From Gaeumannomyces sp. JS-464 (Eukaryota; Ascomycota; Sordariomycetes; Magnaporthales; Magnaporthaceae): DNA of 64,000 nucleotides. Below the pieces are notes generated by a model. That model saw only the letters and a list, made by a program, of their open reading frames with translations. It had not been told where the DNA came from and did not search any database. A program made the position numbers and the translations under genes. Below are positions 47,253 through 57,092 of this stretch, piece after piece (within the stretch, counting starts at the first letter, position 1; each line of letters starts with the position of its first letter). The stretch covers positions 2,294,001-2,358,000 of the forward strand of contig NGZR01000003.1 of the NCBI GenBank assembly GCA_002197995.1, in the 5' to 3' direction.

Positions 47253-47642
47253 TCGGGTGGGAGGGCGAATAACATGGGGATGTAGTGTTGCGTTGTCTTG
47301 AGTGGACTGGGAGGCAGGGGGGAAGGATGATGGGAGAAACGACACTTGAGCAGCACATGCTGTTCTCTTTTTTCTCTCTCTTTTTCTTAGTACACTTTTA
47401 ATCCTTTAGGTTTTATTTGATGACCTTTATGAAGCCGGCTATGTTCTGATGGTTGGTTACGGCGCTTCGAGGCTCTCCCTTGTGTTCATGATAGCTCAGT
47501 TTTCCATCAGGCAACACTGAAGAGAAATTAGGTTCGACGCATAATGTATCGCCGCCAGTGCATGTGTCGTGACAGCTGAACTCTTTCCCGTGGAGGCAAT
47601 CTGAATACTATTACCAATTGAGTTTGGAGTGGCCCATCCGAA

Positions 47643-47644
<2 letters not shown>

Positions 47645-47673
<29 letters not shown>
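47645..47673. repeat. Poly-T tract, 29 T
   Basis: An uninterrupted run of 29 T about 390 bases after the ATPase stop codon. Confidence 0.9.
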
Positions 47674-47827
47674 GGTCGCCGGAGTGGCCTAGACGGGTAT
47701 CCTTATTGATGCTTCGACGAAGAAGGCTCCGATGGACGACGGAAGCTTATGTATACCAGGAGACGGTGCTTGGCTTTTGTTTATGCTGAGCCCCGATGGA
47801 CTGCGGGCGGGCCTCCTTTTCTTTCTA

Positions 47828-47904
47828 TTTTGCCTCTCTAAGGTGCTATCGGTTGGTTTTTTTTTTTTTTTTTTTTTTTTTTTTGCCTCTCTGAGGTGTC
47901 ATCG
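47828..47904. repeat. 24-base direct duplication flanking a 28-T tract
   Basis: A 24-base unit beginning TTTTGCCTCTCT at 47828-47851 recurs at 47881-47904 with three mismatches and a period of 53. The 28-T run (47857-47884) lies between the copies and overlaps the first four T of the second. Confidence 0.75.
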
Positions 47905-49572
47905 TGCGAGACGGCGACATGTCAAGGCGGCACATGCATAAACAACTGTCGTCCGTCACAATGCCCCGCCCCGGTGTGTGTTCTGTTTTCGGGGGTGCGG
48001 GTGGGGGGAGACCTTGGGGATCAATGGCGGCTCGACCGAGTGGAAGTCGAGGAGAATAGGGTTCTTTTTTTATTTTATGTCCGTGTGTGTCCGGGAAAGA
48101 AGAGAGTTGTTTCCCAGACGAGATCTATGTAAGTTGTGTGCGTGGTCTTGGCAGGCCGTGTGTTATTAAAGTCAGTCACAGTTTGATTATGGAAAAGTTG
48201 CAGATCTGGTTTGCGGAGGAGGGGGAAACAGACGGCACACTTCACGTTCCCCAACGGAGAGATGAGAGCCATGCCTTGGCGAACGGCTGGATCTCTGCTT
48301 TCCCTTGGATTACCATGGGATCTAAAGGACTCCCGATGGGGAACATGTATGTAATCCGTGTCCACCTACGGCCTCGTGACGATGCGTTGCTGGGCGGACA
48401 CATGAAAGCGACAAAGAAAAAAGTCGCCCCTCGGGCATTACATGCATTGGATGCAGCAGGGGCGAGGCGAGGGCGATCAGGGGAGCCTCGTGGGCCCTCT
48501 TTTTTGTGATCGTCAAGGCAGCCGAGCGCCGGGACGGTGGGGCCTGGCACCAGTTGTCGACCCACGAGACGTCATATCGTGGGCCGTTTTTTTTTTTTTT
48601 TGGGATTTGCATTGCGAGGAGTGAGATTTGACGTTGCAATCCAAGATGCGCGCTTGAACGGAGGAGTCCGCAAGTCTCGTGTATGTATGTGTGTAGAATG
48701 CCGGAAATCAGTGCTGCTTACATGCCTTGGACCTGTGCTATACATATGTATATACACAATGTCCGGCTAGTTTCCCAGAAGGGGCAAAAACAAAACAAAA
48801 CCCAATGGATGGTTTATATGCGATGCGACGCCAAGCGGTGCGATGCCGGACCACAGCGCGAGGCCGGGCTTACCTGGGATTCTCACTGTCGTTAGACTGC
48901 AGGAGAACCGCAGCAAACATTGATGCAAAACATGTGCATCGTCGATTCTTGGGAGATCACCCAGCGGCGCATCGCCAAAGCAAACGGCAGCCACGGCTTC
49001 CACCCAAAAATCGCTTGATGATCAGACTCGGCAGGAGCATCCGTCCAGCAAGCTGTCAAACCAAGGGGTCAGGTGCTTGTTTGTCCCTAGGCCTGGAGAG
49101 ACGGCCCCTCCGTAGAGCCCACTGGGACGGACAGGCCCACAGCACAGGCGCCCACCCCAGCTCGCAGGGACTGACGCAGGAACAAAGCCAGGGCTCCGAG
49201 ACCCAAGACGTTCCACAACCAACCCCTCCTCCCTCCCCTTCTTGCGGTAAGCATTTCGTGAGCTGGCACTTCAGCTGTCCATTGCCCCCATCTTGGCTAA
49301 CTCGAGGTCACCGCCGAGATGGAGCTCTGTTGGGATGCATCGGCACTTAATCGAACACGCAGACTGGTGCTTATTCTGCCCCACAACCCGCTGACCCGCC
49401 ATCGTCGACGAGATGGGAAAGTGGAACATGGAAGCCAGGGCGGCCAAACGACCGAGAACTGCAGATTGGACAAGATGCGATGCGCCGCCGCCCTATCTGG
49501 CTGGAACTGGGGCCAGGCCATCCAATCGCAACATGCGCTGGGCTCCTCTTTGCTGACCCGCGGCATCGTGCA

Positions 49573-49596
49573 AGTGCCAGTGCCAGTGCCAGTGCC
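49573..49596. repeat. AGTGCC hexanucleotide microsatellite, four copies
   Basis: Four perfect tandem copies of AGTGCC in the gene-free interval. Confidence 0.9.
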
Positions 49597-50623
49597 CCAC
49601 GGAAGAAGGCGGAGCTGAAAAACAACCATGGGCTGGCCGTCATGCAAACTGCACCGAACTCCCAAGGAAAGCCTCAGACGGCCGAAAGGGCCCCGGGCGT
49701 GACGTGCGCAGCGGCGGTGAGAGTTCAGTCCGGTCCTGGCGCAGATCATGAGGCTGGGTGGGCTTGGTGGCTGGCTGTCTGGCAGAGTAGACGACGATGG
49801 ATCGAGTGTCTAGGCAAAGGCGGTCCGGCCTTCATGGCACTCTCCAGATCAGCCCAGGCCCAGGGGCTGCAGTAATTACCAAGCACAGACAAAGCCGACG
49901 GACACTGACGCGGGCACGCACTAGCGGCGATAACACACGGCCGGTGGTGATTGTGGTTGAGCAGCGCTGCGGTAGAGAAAGGGGAGTTGGCTGGGCTGCC
50001 GAACGAGTTTCGCATTGCGTTGGCGGTCCGGGGTATGCCGGAATGCCCAAAAACAAGCACAACAACGATGAAAGATGCGAAGGTTCGGCCGGCCCTCCTG
50101 TCGTCGCATGGCCAGACCCCCGCAATCCCTGAGCAGCAAGCCCCTCCCCCAGCTGACCGTGTCTCACATCCGACAGGCGAGTTCCCCATTGCCTTTTCCG
50201 CATCCAGGCTTCCTCCTGGCCCTGCCAAGGGGGCCGCTAATGGCCGAACCCCGATCTAGAGTCAAGGCAGGCTGACGGTTTATGATGTAAGGCCCGTCCG
50301 CATCGTCGGTGCTGCATCTGCCGCTACATGCTTATTCTTGTTTTCCCTCCTTTGCTTTTTTGTTTGTTTGGATTTTCCCTTTCTTTTCCTAGTGTCACGG
50401 CGTTCTCGTTATACCCATCATAGTTTCTCACTTATATATCGCCCCCGGTTTGGGCTGATGGATCCTGGCTTCCGCCGAGCTGGACTTGGGGAGCGGCCAT
50501 CCTCCCGACTGCTCCTCCCACCTATCCCCGGCCTGCTGGCTGTTGAGACTGAGCAACCGAAGGTGGCGAGAAAGAGCCTGAGCGTTGGGGTCTGGGAGCC
50601 CGAAATAGAGGAGAGGAGGGAAA

Positions 50624-52542
50624 ATGCGTGGTGACAAGGATGAACTGGCGCACAGCGGCGATCGACAGACCCCGTTGTCGTCGTCCTACTCGACCGCTCT
50701 TACTAGCCCGATCAAGGACGACCTCGAGGTCCAGGGACAGAGGGAGCGTGGGGGCAGCGCTCTGCCCGTCATCGCACTCGTGGCGCTGATCGGGCTGTTC
50801 CTGTCGTCCACCACCGGCATCGTCTTCTTCGCCCTGGGCGGTCTGCAGTCAATCATCGCGCGCAGTAACGAGCTGCCCAGCCGCGTCGTCGTCATGGTCG
50901 CGTCCGCCATCGGCGCCTTGTACGCTCTTATCCACCTCTGGGCCGCCAGGACGGTCTACAGGAAGCAGGAGCATGGTTCTCCTCAGATGTATGGCAACTA
51001 CGTCCATGCCGCCGGCCTGCTATTGATACGCATAAACTTCCCGGTCTGGATCACAGCCATCGTTACATCTGCACTCGCCGCGGCGAGGATCGGCCTCAAT
51101 GTCTCGGGGCCGTTCAGGATCGAGTCTAGCCAGACTGTTTACGTCAACTTGCTTCTTTCCACGACGGGCCTGTAAGTGGTTTCACCTCCCTGGTGTTCCC
51201 TGGTGTTAGCCTCGAGCCCCAAACTCTGACAAGCGCACCTGTCCGCAGCCTTTCCAACTTTGCTATGCTGTGCTGCGTCGAATGGTCCATGACGCCCTTT
51301 GCCACATTGCTCATCTCGAAACCCGAATTCTTGGAGCACAGGGGGCGGAGTCCGAGTCCCGCCACGCTGCCATCATCCCAGCCCTTGTCTCCCGCCGAGC
51401 CACCCGTGAATCGCTATCGCTCGCTGAATCTCGGGGACCGGGCCACTGGCGCATGGCCTGCTCAGGATCTCGCCGCATCCCAGGCGGCGCCTACTTCCCT
51501 GGCACTTCCCACCTCGACTGTTCCGCCAGGAACCGCCATCAGCGAGACGGTCCCCATCGCCATACCCCCGATCCCCGTCACTCGCGATGAGCGCTCGCCG
51601 GTCCACATGGCCTGGCGCCCGCCATCGCACCACGGGAAGCGCTCAATGGACGAGAGCGCACGAGGACACTCCCGTGCTGCCTCCATCGTCTCGACGGCCC
51701 CGCCACGCGACGCTCCGCTAGCCGATCGCGAGCCGAAATTGCCTGATGTGTTTGTCATGTCCCACCAGGATTGGAGGTCTATCATGGCCTCCCACTCGAC
51801 GCCTACCACCCCGATAGCGAGCTCGAGGAAGACCCGGGCGTCTCGGCCGTCCACGTCGGCAGCGAGTCGGCCATCAGAGATCCGTCGGCCCTCGACGTCG
51901 GCGGGCCCTCAGCGTGCCCCGGCACTGGCGGAGCCGGCAGAGGTGTTCCCGGAAAGGAGCCGGCGCAAGTCGATGGCGGGCTCGATGGCTCCGCCCGTCG
52001 GGTTTGGCGTCCGCGACGCGGTCATCGGAGAGCCCGTGCCGGTAGCGACACAGGGTACGCCCAGCCCCAAGGTGCCCAGCCCGAGGGCCATGTCGCTTCG
52101 GTCGCACCCTCCGTTTGGTGCGCCGCTCGTCCTCCCCGAGCTGCCTAAAATCGCACCTCCCCCGGTCCCTCCCGTGCTGAGCCGACCGGTGGGTGACCTC
52201 CCGACCGACAGGCCGCGGACGGCGCCTGGAAACCCGTCTGCGTCGGCCGGCGGGTGGGGCGTGAAGAGGAAGTCCGTGGGTGAACAGGCGACGGCCGTCA
52301 ACGGAACGTCGAGCCTGGGCGACTACTCGACGGACGAGGACGACAGTGGTGACGAAGAGGAGGATGAGGACGAGGACGAGTTCTACTCCGCCGAGGAGAC
52401 GCGGAGCGTCATGTCGAGGACCGCGAGGAGGGTCCGCAAGGCCAGGGCCAGGGAGGAGGCGCTCAAGCGCTCGCAGTCGGTCAACCAGAACTTCTCTCGA
52501 CCGTTGCAGCGGTCCAAATCGATGGCCAGCATACGGAAGTAA
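50624..52542 (+). CDS. Four-TM fungal membrane protein with long Ser/Pro-rich cytosolic tail
   Basis: Two exons, 50624-51171 and 51249-52542, with a 77-nt intron (GTAAGT donor, CCGCAG acceptor) inside a Leu codon give 613 residues without any break. After a ~45-residue polar N-terminus come four hydrophobic segments: VIALVALIGLFLSSTTGIVF, VVVMVASAIGALYALIHLWA, FPVWITAIVTSALAAARIGL and VNLLLSTTGLLSNFAMLC. The remaining ~400 residues are low complexity, rich in Ser, Pro, Arg and Ala, with an acidic cluster (DEDDSGDEEEDEDEDEF) near 570 and a basic C-terminus (KRSQS, RSKSMASIRK). Many RxxS-type sites suggest phosphorylation. I do not recognise a named family; many filamentous fungi have such proteins. 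The start ATG is preceded by AAA, a favourable context. Confidence 0.8.
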
Positions 52543-53514
52543 GGGAGGATGAGCCTCGAAGAGTGCTCTCGCACGCTTAATACGTCAACTATAGACGGAC
52601 CCCGACTCCGAATCTCGGTCGGTTCAACGCGCAGGTTGCTTTTAATGGGACTACTGCCACTACTGCTACTACTACTACATGGGAGGATATACTGCAACGC
52701 ATACCTACGACGGGCAAGCATGAGCACCGCAACTAACAGCAAGCAAGTGGCTACTTGCTTGCTGGCTATGAATCTGGCGTCGGGTTGACTGGGTCAATGG
52801 CCGACACCACTAGAGATGTAACAATTAATAGAGCGTCTAATACTTAGCAAAGAAAGAATAAGAAGACTATACTTACTACTAGCGGAATGGGAATCTTTTA
52901 TGATCGGTGCAGGCTATAGTTCGGTGCCTCGCGCCCGGTTCTTGGCGAAACCGGGACTCCATCGTCAGGGTGAGATGAGTGTGGGACGGCTGATACCGTC
53001 GGATGCTCATCCGAGCGAGATGGAGGCTGGGTGCCCCTCGTTCCTAGTCTTGTTTTGTGGCCTGTCCACCGATTCCTTTTTACTTCCCTGTACACTAACA
53101 ACCCTGATGTGGCTTGGTGTTCTCGACCCCCTCCCTTGTTGGGTCCCTGACAGATCTGCAGGCATGTAGGCTGCGAACATTTTTCTTCTCTTTTTGAGTT
53201 GTCTTTCAGTTTGTTTAAGGTTGGGCACATGGACAGGGCTGGGGCTGGTTTGGTCTCTGATTCGACTTCTGCCCGGGATAGAAAAAATTGGAAAATGCCG
53301 TGTAAACTCGTCTTATCTCTGCGGGAAACAGAAAAAGTGTGAGCGACATGGGGTAAGCTGGGCATGGGCTGGCGGGTCGGGATCTACCAGCTGGGTTCAC
53401 TATGTTTCCTTGATGTCCCTTTATTTTTTGTTTTCTAATCTCTACATCTGCCCAGGAAAACAGCGGCTAACACCACCAATAACCCACAAAAAAGAATTGC
53501 CTTCCCGACTCCCC
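52543..53514. other. Intergenic interval with convergent 3' flanks
   Basis: It lies between the membrane protein (plus) and an unrecognised gene (minus). A short imperfect CTA/CTG triplet repeat occurs at about 52650-52679. No gene is supported. Confidence 0.5.
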
Positions 53515-54232
53515 TCACGCGAGGGGAGCGGTGCGCTCGCGGTGCTTGGTCAGGGCCTCGAAGAGGGCGGTGCTGATGGGCCTGCCCCTGCCCCTGCCCT
53601 TGCCCTTTCCCTTGCCCTTGCCCTTGCTCTTACCGCCGGCCTTGTTGCCGGCCACGGTCTCGGCCTTCTTCTTCTCCTCCTTCTCCTCTGCCTCCTTGGC
53701 GCGCACGGCGCCGCGCAGCGCGTCCCGGTGGTCGGCCAAGGTCTCGTGGTCCCGGTCGATGAACCGGGCCCAGGCCGTGACCAGGCGGCCCTTCTGGCCC
53801 GGCCAGGCGGACGCAACGGCGCAGGTGCGGTCCAGGACCGCGCCCATGGTCTGCAAGTCCGCCCGCAGCTCGGCGAGGGCGCGGTCGGCGAGCGAGGGGG
53901 CGAGCGGCGCGGCGGCGGGGCCGTAGGCCTCGGCCTTGCTGCCGTCGTTGTCGGCCACGGCGACGTAGTTGGTCGCCGCGGCGACGCTGCGGCCGTCCCG
54001 GACCGCGGCGGCGAGGGCGGCGAGCTTGACGTGCAGGTCCTTGGGCGTGTCGCCCTCGGCCGGCAGCTCAATGATGGGGGCGCCGGGGCCAGGCTGATGC
54101 CCTGGCTCCTGATGGCCTCCATGAGGGGGTTGGGCGAGGGCTGGGGGCGGCGGCGCCGGAGGGAGGATCGACCCTTTCGGGTAGCTTGAACTCGGGGGGC
54201 GGGACGGCCGTGTTGAGAGGGCGTCTTTCCAT
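53515..54232 (-). CDS. Unrecognised Ala-rich protein with Lys/Gly-rich C-terminus, two frame changes
   Basis: The minus strand has an ATG at 54232-54230 (MERRPLNTAVPPPEFKLPER), which goes out of frame near 54145. A second frame supplies NPLMEAIRSQGISLAPAP, and near 54080 a third frame begins PIIELPAEGDTPKDLHVK and stays open for about 190 codons to the stop at 53515. The third part is helical and acidic/Ala-rich (LAALAAAVRDG, RALAELRADLQTMGAVLDR, GRLVTAWARFIDRDHETLADHRDALRGAVRAKEAEE written here as separate stretches). A low-complexity basic segment of alternating Gly/Lys follows, then a conserved-looking end (ALFEALTKHRERTAPLA). Together it would make about 238 residues. No family is recognised. 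The frame changes resemble the indels in conserved genes nearby, so the gene may be intact in the organism. Confidence 0.5.
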
Positions 54233-54246
54233 GGTGCTGGTGGGTC

Positions 54247-54560
54247 GGTTTTGATGCTGGTAGGCAGGTAGGCAGGCAGGCAGGTCGGCTTTAACGCTAG
54301 CAGAACGGCCTGGGTGCCAGCAAGGCGACTTTGATGCCGTCAGGGAGGACTTGGTGCCAGCAGGATGGCTTCGATGCTGGCAGCAAGTTTTTGATATTGG
54401 ACGGACGGTCTTGACGTTGGAAGGACGACTTTGATGCCGAGTGGATGGCCTTGATGGCGGACGGAGAGTCTTGATGCTAGCAGGACAACTTGAATATTTG
54501 AAGAACAGCCTTGCTGCTTGAAGGACGATGTTGGCGCTTGGGCGACGACGTCAATGCTGG
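54247..54560. repeat. Degenerate ~20-bp tandem array, about 15 units
   Basis: The sequence breaks naturally into units of 19-21 bases, each resembling CTTGATGCTGGCAGGACGR with strong variation. Clear copies start with CTTTGATGCCG, CTTGGTGCCAGCAGG, CTTCGATGCTGGCAG, CTTGACGTTGGAAGG, CTTGATGGCGGACGG and CTTGATGCTAGCAGG. The array begins about 15 bases upstream of the start of the minus-strand gene at 53515-54232 and contains a GGCA/GGTA-rich stretch near 54260-54286. The unit length is not a multiple of three, which argues against coding. Confidence 0.65.
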
Positions 54561-54624
54561 ATAGATTTTCTCGTTCTGGAAGTTATGAATGACGAAAGGT
54601 GGGTGGATTGTGGGTGGCTGTCCC

Positions 54625-55568
54625 TGGGCGTTTGAGGAGGAGAAACGCAGACAGAGAAAATTTTCCGGGAAGATATATGGCAGTTTCCTTGCAAGTTCCC
54701 AAGCACCGATCCTCCACGCCCTTCGTTACCCCTCAAGCAGCACCAAGGATCCTGGGGCGGATTCGTCATTGGCGGCTGGTTCCGCACTATTAGCCACTGG
54801 ACGTACTTCCTGCACAGGCGCGGGAGCAAAGGTAACATGGACGGCGCGCAAGGCCCGGCCATAACCGCCGACCAAGATGAACTCCGCCCGTACATCTTCG
54901 ATGCCAGGCACGCGACCACCATCCTGAACGCGACCAGCACGACCAGATTCCGGAAAACATGGCAGCGGTCGCATGTATAAACATGCACGCTGCGGTGAAG
55001 CGTGTTCCCGTCCAGAGCACCCAAGACCGTATCTAGGACGTCCCGGAAGAGACATTCCGCACTGGGAGAACGCCAGGCTGAAGTTCCTCAGCCGCATGGA
55101 TCCTTTCAGCCACTACAGGGATCCCAAGGAGAACAAGCGCGCCAAGGATGGCGGAGAACAGCAAATGCATCGCTGCCTCTTTTGGAGCAGCACATACTCC
55201 ACCTTTTCATCGAAAAGCTGTACTCGGAAGGCCGGTTTAAACGGGCCGTCCAGTCGAAAGTCGACATAAACCTGGTCGATAAGTTCCCCAAACTTTTCTC
55301 GAGCAAGGAGAACTTTGCCAAATTCATAGCGACTCAGCAAGCCGCTATAGAATCTCAAGTGAAGAAGGAGCACGATCTGCTGCGCGGCACTCAGGAAGAG
55401 ACGCACGAGAGGGTCACGCGCGAAACCAAACTTTGCTATGCCACCATGAATATGCTAATAGACTCGCTCCCGTACCAAGGCCATCCCAAATGGAAGGATG
55501 GTGACAGACTGATCGACGCGGTAAAGAGGCTAACCGCCAACCTCCCCCTCGAGATTGTAACGACATAG
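54625..55568 (+). CDS. Unrecognised protein split over two frames
   Basis: Three protein-like stretches follow one another. The first, about 54625-54975, contains IFREDIWQFPCKFPSTDPP, WGGFVIGGWFRTISHWTYF and ITADQDELRPYIFDARHA and ends RFRKTWQRSHV. The second, in another frame at about 54973-55170, contains GRPGRDIPHWENARLKFLSR and DPFSHYRDPKENKR. The third, back in the first frame at about 55170-55568, contains LEQHILHLFIEKLYSEGRFK, VDKFPKLFSSKENFAKFI and SQVKKEHDLLRGTQEE, ending in a TAG at 55566-55568. Stops separate the first and third stretch in the shared frame (near 54975 and 54997). Either an intron or two indels are involved. The start codon was not found. The family is not recognised; the third part is probably helical. 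Confidence 0.45.
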
Positions 55569-56311
55569 AGAGGGAAGCTCAGGCGCCGACTTCTATCAGA
55601 TACATTTTGTGAAGATAAATTCTCGATACCAATACCCAAGTATATCTAAGATTGCAGGCTGGCAACAAGGGCTGCTGGACCTGCTCTGGGAATCAACAGC
55701 CGGCTTGAACAGGTCTCCTACGGCTCTATCCCGGTGCTAAAGATAGTACACAGGGCAGTATGTTCGATCGTGTATATATGGACATCTCTGCAGCCAGCTA
55801 TGGAGAATCTTGGCCAATAGTTCATTTCTCGAGGCAGAGGTATGCGAAGTATATACAGCGTCGTCCGCTTGAGCACGCTAATAGCGTCACGAACCGGAGC
55901 AAGCAAGCGCACAAGCAACTTCGAAGCACGGGTGGCCAGCAGTCATAGCATGGCTTGCAGGATATCATAGACGTGAGCTACATAAAGTCTGTTGGGTTTC
56001 GCGGCGGTCGAGCTAACCCTATCTCGTTTACGATCATTACTTTAGACCGAGCCTCAAGCCCGTCGTAACAGAACCCAAGATGGAGTGGATATCCGTACTT
56101 TCCCATCTCGATCAAACTACTCCGCCAGCCTCGCACCTCGCCCGCTCGGCTCGGGTGTGTAGCCCCTAATCTGTCCTACAAGACCCCATGGCCAACTCCG
56201 GTGCTGAGCGTGTCGTAATTGACACCGGAGCCGACTCGCCTAGCACGCCGGCCGAGACTCAGAAGACTCCCTGCTCTCCAGGACGGCGTGGATCATAATC
56301 TAAGTAAGCGC
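55569..56311. other. Interval without a supported gene
   Basis: A 36-codon ORF at 56188-56298 on the plus strand (MANSGAERVVIDTGADSP start) has no further support and contains an 8-bp inverted repeat (CTCCGGTG/CACCGGAG). Nothing else is recognised. Confidence 0.4.
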
Positions 56312-56882
56312 CTAGATCCCGGTATCTCGCCTCGAGGTCACACGTGAGGGATCTGCCTCCTTCGCCTCCAGTCTCTTCGCGGCGGTGATGGGGCCCTCCA
56401 TGGTCTGTAGCGTCATGCAGTAGTGTACATGCCCGTCACCAGCCACTGTTTTTCTTTGCGCCTCTGCCTTCTCCTCCCTCGACACCTGCCCGTTTCCGGT
56501 AAAGACCCTCACAGCACCGGCAATACGCACAATGATAGCTACGAGGCCTAGTCGTGGAGACTGATTTACACGGATCTACTGCTAATTCTGTTTGGATGGT
56601 CAGCCATGAACATAGCCCCGCTCCTTGGACAGCCTCGTGCTTGGCGACGCAGCGTGCTGTCACCAAGCACGACATACCTTCGTTAAAATCCGATTCGGGA
56701 GACAAGCCATACAAGTCCGCCTCAAGCCGCGATTTGCCTGTGATCCTCAATCCCGAAATGGCGGTGGACGTTGGATGCCAGAGGTAGATAAGTACAAACC
56801 CAAAGGCGGGGTTCGGAGCGTCGGACAAGGCGCAAAGAGGAGAAGATAAGAAAATTGGACCATATTTGATCAGCGTCCACAC
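56312..56882 (-). CDS. Unrecognised small membrane-associated protein, last two exons
   Basis: On the minus strand, FGFVLIYLWHPTSTAISGL followed by TGKSRLEADLYGLSPESDFN is open down to a GTATGT donor at 56677-56676. An acceptor CTAG ends the 130-nt intron at 56548, and the phase-1 junction continues GLVAIIVRIAGAVRVFTGNG, then QVSREEKAEAQRKT, HVHYCMTLQTMEGPITAAKR and a stop at 56312. The coding character and phase agreement support a real gene, although each exon is short. Two hydrophobic stretches suggest membrane association. The start is uncertain: the frame is open to about 56882 but has no convincing ATG, so an upstream exon may exist between this point and the divergent MFS gene. The family is not recognised. 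Confidence 0.5.
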
Positions 56883-57092
56883 TGCTCAAGGGGCTCGCGC
56901 CATCGCCCACGTCAAGTGATCGACTTGGGACGGGAGGAGACACCAACATCTAACATCGTTCCGTTTGCCGAGTAGGAAAGAAATGGCCGCAGAATTGTCA
57001 CGCACCACCGAAGCACGCATGCGGCCGAAGAGCAGACGCCGGCCGCCGGCGTCAGCAGCAGCGGGAGCGGCGCCGCCATTGCCGATGATGAC

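Larger units (their letters stand above)
47253..50623. other. 3.4-kb gene-free interval with T tracts
   Basis: No supported gene. It contains two T runs (47645-47673, 47857-47884), a 14-15 T run near 48587-48601, and a four-copy AGTGCC hexamer repeat at 49573-49596. Overlapping ORFs are motif-free. Confidence 0.45.

Noticed and set aside
46221..47345. 374-codon minus-strand ORF over the end of the Ca2+-ATPase
   Set aside because: Shadow of the ATPase exon 3; its Val/Leu/Gln-rich composition matches complementary GC-rich codons.
56188..56298. 36-codon ORF with an internal inverted repeat
   Set aside because: Too short, no homology recognised, and no splice signal that links it to the MFS gene.
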